Part shown: positions 59,624-64,000 of the stretch, one piece after another
Layout of the letters: the number at the start of each line of letters is the position of its first letter
How positions within the stretch are numbered: the stretch's first letter is position 1
Assembly (NCBI GenBank): GCA_940747215.1
Contig: CALNWS010000006.1
Location: 21,391 to 85,390 of the forward strand
DNA from: an uncultured Paraburkholderia sp.
Lineage (GTDB): Bacteria; Pseudomonadota; Gammaproteobacteria; Burkholderiales; Burkholderiaceae
Direction: 5' to 3'
DNA length: 64,000 bases
Program-made: the position numbers and the translations under genes
Notes under the pieces: generated by a model
Databases searched by the model: none
What the model saw: the letters and a program-made list of their open reading frames with translations, nothing else
What the model was told of the DNA's origin: nothing

Positions 59624-60265
59624 ATGACCTCACTCGCCGAGCTTCGTAAAAATTATTCGCTAGGTTCTCTGGACGTTGCCGACATCGACCGCGACCCGTT
59701 CCGTCAATTCGACACGTGGTTTCAGCAAGCGGTAGACGCCCAGTTGCCTGAACCGAATACGATGACGCTGGCCACGGTCGACTCGCGCGGCCGGCCTTCG
59801 GCGCGCATCGTGCTGATCAAAGGCTTGGACGAGCGAGGCTTCGTTTTCTTCACCAACTACGAAAGCCGCAAAGGCCGCGAACTGGCCGCCAACCCCTTTG
59901 CCAGCCTGCTCTTCTACTGGATCGAACTCGAACGCCAGGTTCGGGTGGAAGGCCGCATCGTGAAGACCAGCTCGGAAGAGAGCGACAAGTACTTTGCGTC
60001 GCGCCCGCTCGGCTCGCGCATCGGCGCATGGGCTTCGAATCAGAGTCAGGTAATTGAAAGCCGTTCGCAGATCGAAACACGCGAACGCGAAATCAGCTTG
60101 CAATACGGCGACAATCCGCCGCGTCCGCCGCACTGGGGTGGATATCGTTTGGTACCCGAAACAATCGAATTCTGGCAGGGCCGTCAGTCGCGTCTGCACG
60201 ACCGCCTGCTCTTCACGCGCTCGGGTGAAAACAGCGACTGGCAAATCTCCCGCCTGTCGCCTTGA
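59624..60265 (+). CDS. pdxH: Pyridoxamine 5'-phosphate oxidase
   Basis: Intact, 213 residues, normal length. FMN enzyme making pyridoxal 5'-phosphate. [128 protein letters not shown] and LHDR. One silent CTA codon in YSLGSL. A TATACT at about 59590 could be the -10 box. Confidence 0.95.
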   Translation: MTSLAELRKNYSLGSLDVADIDRDPFRQFDTWFQQAVDAQLPEPNTMTLATVDSRGRPSARIVLIKGLDERGFVFFTNYESRKGRELAANPFASLLFYWIELERQVRVEGRIVKTSSEESDKYFASRPLGSRIGAWASNQSQVIESRSQIETREREISLQYGDNPPRPPHWGGYRLVPETIEFWQGRQSRLHDRLLFTRSGENSDWQISRLSP

Positions 60266-60407
60266 ATCAGATAAGAAAGCCGTACGTGCGTTGCCAATGC
60301 AGCGACACACGCCGGCGGGATCGTAGCGCGCAGCGTGTGCATTAGCGCCGCGGCGGTTCGCGATCCACACAAGCTTTGCTTTAATTCAACGGACACGGAG
60401 AGATCAC

Positions 60408-61622
60408 ATGTTCTGGGAGAAGAAGCTGGCGCAGTGGGTGGAAGATGTAAAAACCAAGGCTAACCTGCCCGCACGGCTCGTGCTGTGGGACGGTCAGCAG
60501 CACGACTTCGGGCAGTTCGCGGCGCCCCAGGTCACGCTGCACGTGAAGAGCGCCACGGCGCTGCCTTATCTGCTCGAACCGAGTCTCGACAATCTGGGCG
60601 AGGCGTACGTGAAGGGCAAGATCGACATCGAAGGCAAGCTGTCGGACATCATCAATATCGGCTACCAGCTCGCGCGCAATACCGTGACGAGCGCGGGCAA
60701 GCTGGCGCGTGTGCGACGTTACTTCAACCACTCGAAGTCGTCGGACAAGAAAGCGATCCAGTATCACTACGACGTCTCGAACGAGTTCTACAAGCTGTGG
60801 CTCGACGAGAACATGGTGTACTCGTGCGCCTACTTCGAAAACGGTGACGAAGATCTCGCCACCGCCCAGCTCAAGAAAATCGACCACATTCTCACGAAGA
60901 TCCGGGTGCAACCGGGGCAGCGTCTGCTCGACATCGGCTGCGGCTGGGGCGCGCTCGTGCTGCGCGCAGCGCAGAAATTCGGCGCGACGTGTGTGGGCAT
61001 GACGCTCTCGCAGAACCAGTTCGACCTCGCTACCGCGCGCGTGAAAGCGACCGGACTCGAGGACAAGATCGAGATTCGTCTGCAGGATTATCGCGACATC
61101 GAAGGGCAATTCGATCGCATTACGGGCGTCGGCATGTTCGAGCACGTGGGTCGCAAGAATCTGCCGGGCTATTTTCAGAAAATGCATGACCTGCTGACCG
61201 ACGACGGCATCGCGATGAACCACGGCATCACGTCGAGCGATTCCGACAGCGGCGAAACGTCGCCCGGCGGCGGCGAGTTCATCGACCGCTACGTGTTCCC
61301 GGACGGCGAGTTGCCGCACATCAGCCTCGCGCTCGAATCGATGCAGCGCGGCGGGCTCGAAGCGGTTGACGTCGAAAGCCTGCGCCGTCACTATGCGCAC
61401 ACGCTTGACATGTGGGCGGAAAACTTCGAGGCGAACGCGGACGAAGCCCACAAGCTCGTCGACGACGAAAAATTCCGCATCTGGCGCGTGTACCTCGCCG
61501 GTTGCGCTTATGCGTTCGAAACCGACGACGTCTCGATCTACCAGGTGGTGTGCCGCAAAGCCGGCCGCAGCGCGAAAACCTTGCCGTGGTCGCGCCGCTA
61601 TATGTACGAAAAGCCGCTGTGA
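60408..61622 (+). CDS. cfa: Cyclopropane-fatty-acyl-phospholipid synthase
   Basis: Intact, 404 residues. Adds a methylene from SAM to membrane lipid double bonds. N-terminal lipid-binding part, then KKAIQYHYDVSNEFYKLWLD, ENMVYSCAYFENGDEDLATA, SAM motif LLDIGCGWGALVLRAAQKFG, VGMTLSQNQFDLATARVKAT, GVGMFEHVGRKNLPGYFQKM and YVFPDGELPHISLALESMQR. ATG 60408 has GGAGA upstream. Apparently no rare CTA codons or other damage. Confidence 0.94.
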   Translation: MFWEKKLAQWVEDVKTKANLPARLVLWDGQQHDFGQFAAPQVTLHVKSATALPYLLEPSLDNLGEAYVKGKIDIEGKLSDIINIGYQLARNTVTSAGKLARVRRYFNHSKSSDKKAIQYHYDVSNEFYKLWLDENMVYSCAYFENGDEDLATAQLKKIDHILTKIRVQPGQRLLDIGCGWGALVLRAAQKFGATCVGMTLSQNQFDLATARVKATGLEDKIEIRLQDYRDIEGQFDRITGVGMFEHVGRKNLPGYFQKMHDLLTDDGIAMNHGITSSDSDSGETSPGGGEFIDRYVFPDGELPHISLALESMQRGGLEAVDVESLRRHYAHTLDMWAENFEANADEAHKLVDDEKFRIWRVYLAGCAYAFETDDVSIYQVVCRKAGRSAKTLPWSRRYMYEKPL

Positions 61623-61696
61623 ACGGTGGCGCTTGCGCCGGTCCGCAGTCGTACATAAGCGGAGCGGCGCAACCTTGAACAGCAGGCCGAATCTCG

Positions 61697-63076
61697 ATGG
61701 ACCAGAACGGGACGAGCGAAGTAGAGCAGCAACCAGACGGCGCGACGAATTCAGCCGACCTGTCCGGCAACCGCGACGAACAGGCCAAAGCCGTGCAGTT
61801 CGATCTGTTCGGAATGCCGGTGAGCGAAGCGCCGGCCAGCAAGAAAGCGGACGCGCATCCGGCGCAGGCTGACGACACTCATTCCGCTTCCTCTGAGGCT
61901 TCAGCGCCCGAACGCACGCGCAAGCCGCACTCGAATAACGTCGCTACGACCGCTGCCGCTTCGCTCTGGCAAGAAGACGAGGCGCCCGAGCTTGCCGCCG
62001 ACTCCCCTTCTCCTCCCGCAACGCCGAAGAAACGCCGCGCTCGCGAAGTGCTCTCCGCGCCGCCTTCGCCCGAACTGCTCGCGCTTGCCGCCGAACTTCC
62101 GCCGCAGATTCATCTCGGCACGTCGACGTGGTCGTTTCCCGGCTGGAACGGCATCGTCTACGGCGACGAATACAGTAACAGCAAACTCTCACGCGAAGGA
62201 CTCATGGCGTACGGCGCGCATCCGCTGCTGAAAACGGTGAGCATCGACCGATCGTTTTACCAGGCGCTCACCGTCACCGAATATCTGCGTTACGCGCAGC
62301 AGGTGCCCGAGCATTTCCGCTTCATCGTCAAGGCGCCGATGACGATCACCGACGCCACCGTGCGCGCCGAGCGCGGCGAACCGACGTCGCTGAATCCATG
62401 CTTTCTGAACGCGCAGATGGCGATCGACGAGTTCGTCACGCCCTGCCTCGAAGGTCTCCGCGTGAAGGCCGGCGCACTAGTGTTCCAGCTCTCACCGCTG
62501 CCCGATCAGATGCTTGCGCAGCCGGCGGTGTTCATCGAACGTCTGGCTGAATTCCTGGGCACGCTGCCCGCGTTGCCGGACGGCACCTGCTACGCCGTCG
62601 AAATCCGCGATGCGAGCCTACTCACGCCGCGCTTCATCCGCATGCTGAAGGCGACGGGCAGGCGCTATTGCGTCGGCATTCATGCGCGCATGCCCGGTCC
62701 GCTGCGTCAGGCGGCAGCGCTCGCGCTGCTCAACGGCGAGCCGGCTGGGCCGTTGATCGTGCGCTGGAGTCTGCACGGCGGCTTCAAGTACGAACAGGCG
62801 AAGGCGAAGTACGAGCCGTTCAATCAGCTCGTCGATCAGGATCCGGCAACGCGCGCCTCGCTCGCCGAACTCGCCGCGCGTTATGCGCTGGCCGGTCAGC
62901 CGGTGGTGATCGCGATCAACAACAAGGCGGAAGGATCGGCACCGCTCAGTTGCATGGAACTGGCGCGCGCGATTATCGAAGCGTACACGCGGATCGCCCA
63001 CGAGCACGAGCAGACCAGTGAGGGAGCGGCAGAAAGCGGCGAGTCTGACGAACCGCCTTCTCCCGGCAATCAATAA
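61697..63076 (+). CDS. DUF72 protein with long disordered N-terminal extension
   Basis: Intact, 459 residues. Residues 1-130 are low-complexity and acidic/Ala-rich with a QFDLFGMP segment near residue 35 and a basic patch (KKRRAREVL). Residues 135-440 are the DUF72 TIM-barrel-like domain: IHLGTSTWSFPGWNGIVYGD, TVSIDRSFYQALTVTEYLRY, FRFIVKAPMTITDATV, GALVFQLSPLPDQM, GTCYAVEIRDASLLTPRFIR and YAL. Possible nuclease or glycosidase-like family, not proven. Silent CTA codons at GALVFQ and ASLLTP. Confidence 0.85.
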   Translation: MDQNGTSEVEQQPDGATNSADLSGNRDEQAKAVQFDLFGMPVSEAPASKKADAHPAQADDTHSASSEASAPERTRKPHSNNVATTAAASLWQEDEAPELAADSPSPPATPKKRRAREVLSAPPSPELLALAAELPPQIHLGTSTWSFPGWNGIVYGDEYSNSKLSREGLMAYGAHPLLKTVSIDRSFYQALTVTEYLRYAQQVPEHFRFIVKAPMTITDATVRAERGEPTSLNPCFLNAQMAIDEFVTPCLEGLRVKAGALVFQLSPLPDQMLAQPAVFIERLAEFLGTLPALPDGTCYAVEIRDASLLTPRFIRMLKATGRRYCVGIHARMPGPLRQAAALALLNGEPAGPLIVRWSLHGGFKYEQAKAKYEPFNQLVDQDPATRASLAELAARYALAGQPVVIAINNKAEGSAPLSCMELARAIIEAYTRIAHEHEQTSEGAAESGESDEPPSPGNQ

Positions 63077-63102
63077 TCGAGCGCAATGGCTCGCGCCGGA
63101 AT

Positions 63103-63646
63103 TCAACCCGCCCGGATGCGGTGCGCGAACTTCTGACGAAACTTCGTAACCTTCGGCACCACCACGAACGAGCAATAGCCCTAGTTCGGATACTGCGCGA
63201 AGTAATTCTGGTGATACGCTTCGGCGGGCCAATAATTGCCGTCGAGCGGAAGCACCTGCGTGACGATCTGGTCGCTGTAAATGCCCTGCGCGACAATCTC
63301 GCGAATCGTCTGAAGAGCGATCTCTCGCTGCGCGCTGTGCGTGAAGATCACCGAACGGTACTGCGTGCCCACGTCGTTGCCCTGCCGGTTCAGTTGCGTC
63401 GGATCGTGGATCGTAAAAAAATCTCCAGAATCTCGCCGTAGCTGATCTTTGCCGGATCGAAATTCACCTTGACTACTTCCGCGTGGCCAGTCTCGCCGTC
63501 GCACACCTGCTCATACGTGGGATGCAGCACCTAGCCGCCCGCATAACCCGATTCCACGGAGTTCACGCCATCGATGCTAAGAACACGGCCTCGAGGCACC
63601 AGAAACACCCGCCACCCAGCGTGGCGATCTCGCCTGTCTGACTCAT
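63103..63646 (-). pseudogene. msrA: Second MsrA copy, broken
   Basis: From ATG 63646 (AGGAG upstream): SQTGEIATLGGGCFWCLEAV, frameshift near 63585, [24 protein letters not shown] (TAG 63532-63530), frameshift near 63420, [20 protein letters not shown] and AYHQNYFAQYPN-TAG-GYCSFVV. The second TAG (63185-63183) replaces a Gln found in this YPNxGYC motif (CAG to TAG). GCFWC differs from GCFWG of the intact copy at 42147. Confidence 0.85.
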
Positions 63647-63868
63647 GCTGCTCGCTCCTTGAGACTTGCTGCTTTGAGACTGCTTCGAGAACTCACTGTC
63701 GGGTCATGTCATGGTTGGCCAAACGAACGGCCGATCCCGGTTTCGACTCACCGCAACGCTCGTGCCACTCCGGCTATTCAGCTTAGTGCGTTTTCCCTGC
63801 AACGGCAGGGGTCACGGCGCAGGCATCGCGATTGCAGTTAAAATTGGAATTAGTCGACGATTTTCACT

Positions 63869-64000
63869 ATGACTGCGTATTTTGGCGACCGTGATCAGTT
63901 TGGAAGGTGGCGTTGCGCGGGCAATGGATTATATGGTGAAGGTGATCATGATCAGGATGCGGAGGACTGCTTGGTGCTGGTTTTTCGCATCGATTTGCCT
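63869..64000 (+). CDS. Possible start of a gene running off the window
   Basis: ATG 63869 opens a frame without stops for 44 codons to the window end (MTAYFGDRDQFGRWRCAG and on). No ribosome site or known motif is clear, so this is a weak call. Confidence 0.2.
   Translation, partial: MTAYFGDRDQFGRWRCAGNGLYGEGDHDQDAEDCLVLVFRIDLP

Noticed and set aside
69..63646. Reassignment of TAG to tryptophan
   Set aside because: Many TAGs fall at Trp positions, but intact genes use TGG throughout (cfa, queG, amiC, xerD) and TAG still ends ordinary genes. The same genes also carry frameshifts and TAA, so pseudogene decay explains it.
1..64000. tRNA, rRNA or CRISPR loci
   Set aside because: No tRNA-like T-loop/acceptor pairs, no rRNA sequence and no regularly spaced repeats were found on reading both strands. 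A covariance-model scan would be decisive.
1..64000. All lesions are sequencing errors
   Set aside because: Not fully excludable, but intact core genes, 14-24 bp duplications, large deletions and the coherent rearrangement pattern argue for real decay. Short-read polishing would settle it.

Overview
Organism. High GC content, strong G/C preference at third codon positions, an OmpC-like porin, a short HU protein with a Lys/Ala-rich tail, and the run ogt-xerD-queG-tsaE-amiC-tcdA-pdxH-cfa all point to Burkholderia sensu lato (Paraburkholderia/Caballeronia). About 44 genes are broken by frameshifts, stops, small duplications, deletions or rearrangement, and about 19 stay open. Most uninterrupted genes are housekeeping genes. 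This resembles an eroding host-associated genome, such as the leaf-nodule Burkholderia symbionts; that link is inference. A consensus-error artefact cannot be excluded from sequence alone. I saw no rRNA, tRNA, CRISPR array, prophage or complete insertion sequence.

Layout. 0-8 kb: tail of a helicase and pdeM, a Gly-rich exported protein, an intact SDR, then scrambled pieces of SulP, quinone oxidoreductase and MocR genes, and a dead peptide symporter. 8-16 kb: dead XRE-cupin regulator, OppA/OppB, remnants of a DUF2126/ATP-grasp cluster, a reductase, an ECF sigma factor and a MerR regulator. 16-24 kb: intact HU-like protein, a fully decayed Anbu (ancestral proteasome-like) operon, intact porin. 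24-33 kb: rearranged OYE, SulP, MocR and response-regulator fragments, FUSC and MarC, LysR/GST, and a PNPOx-ferredoxin reductase. 33-50 kb: intact alr, msrA and lysE among dead kinases, hydrolases, transporters and an aminotransferase. 50-64 kb: mostly intact housekeeping genes (xerD, queG, tsaE, amiC, tcdA, pdxH, cfa, DUF72) with scattered pseudogenes.

How it fits together. The main structural result is that five genes (quinone oxidoreductase, SulP, MocR, Old Yellow Enzyme, response regulator) were cut at seven breakpoints between 3.3 and 26.3 kb. Their pieces fit back together in one consistent ancestral order. The main mutational result is that most point stops read as G:C to A:T transitions, very often TGG to TAG, with many rare CTA/TTA leucine codons and CTAG tetranucleotides. 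Peptide import (POT, OppA, OppB), the Anbu system, several sensors and regulators, and several detoxification enzymes have been lost. Cell-wall, tRNA-modification, chromosome-resolution and vitamin B6 functions remain.
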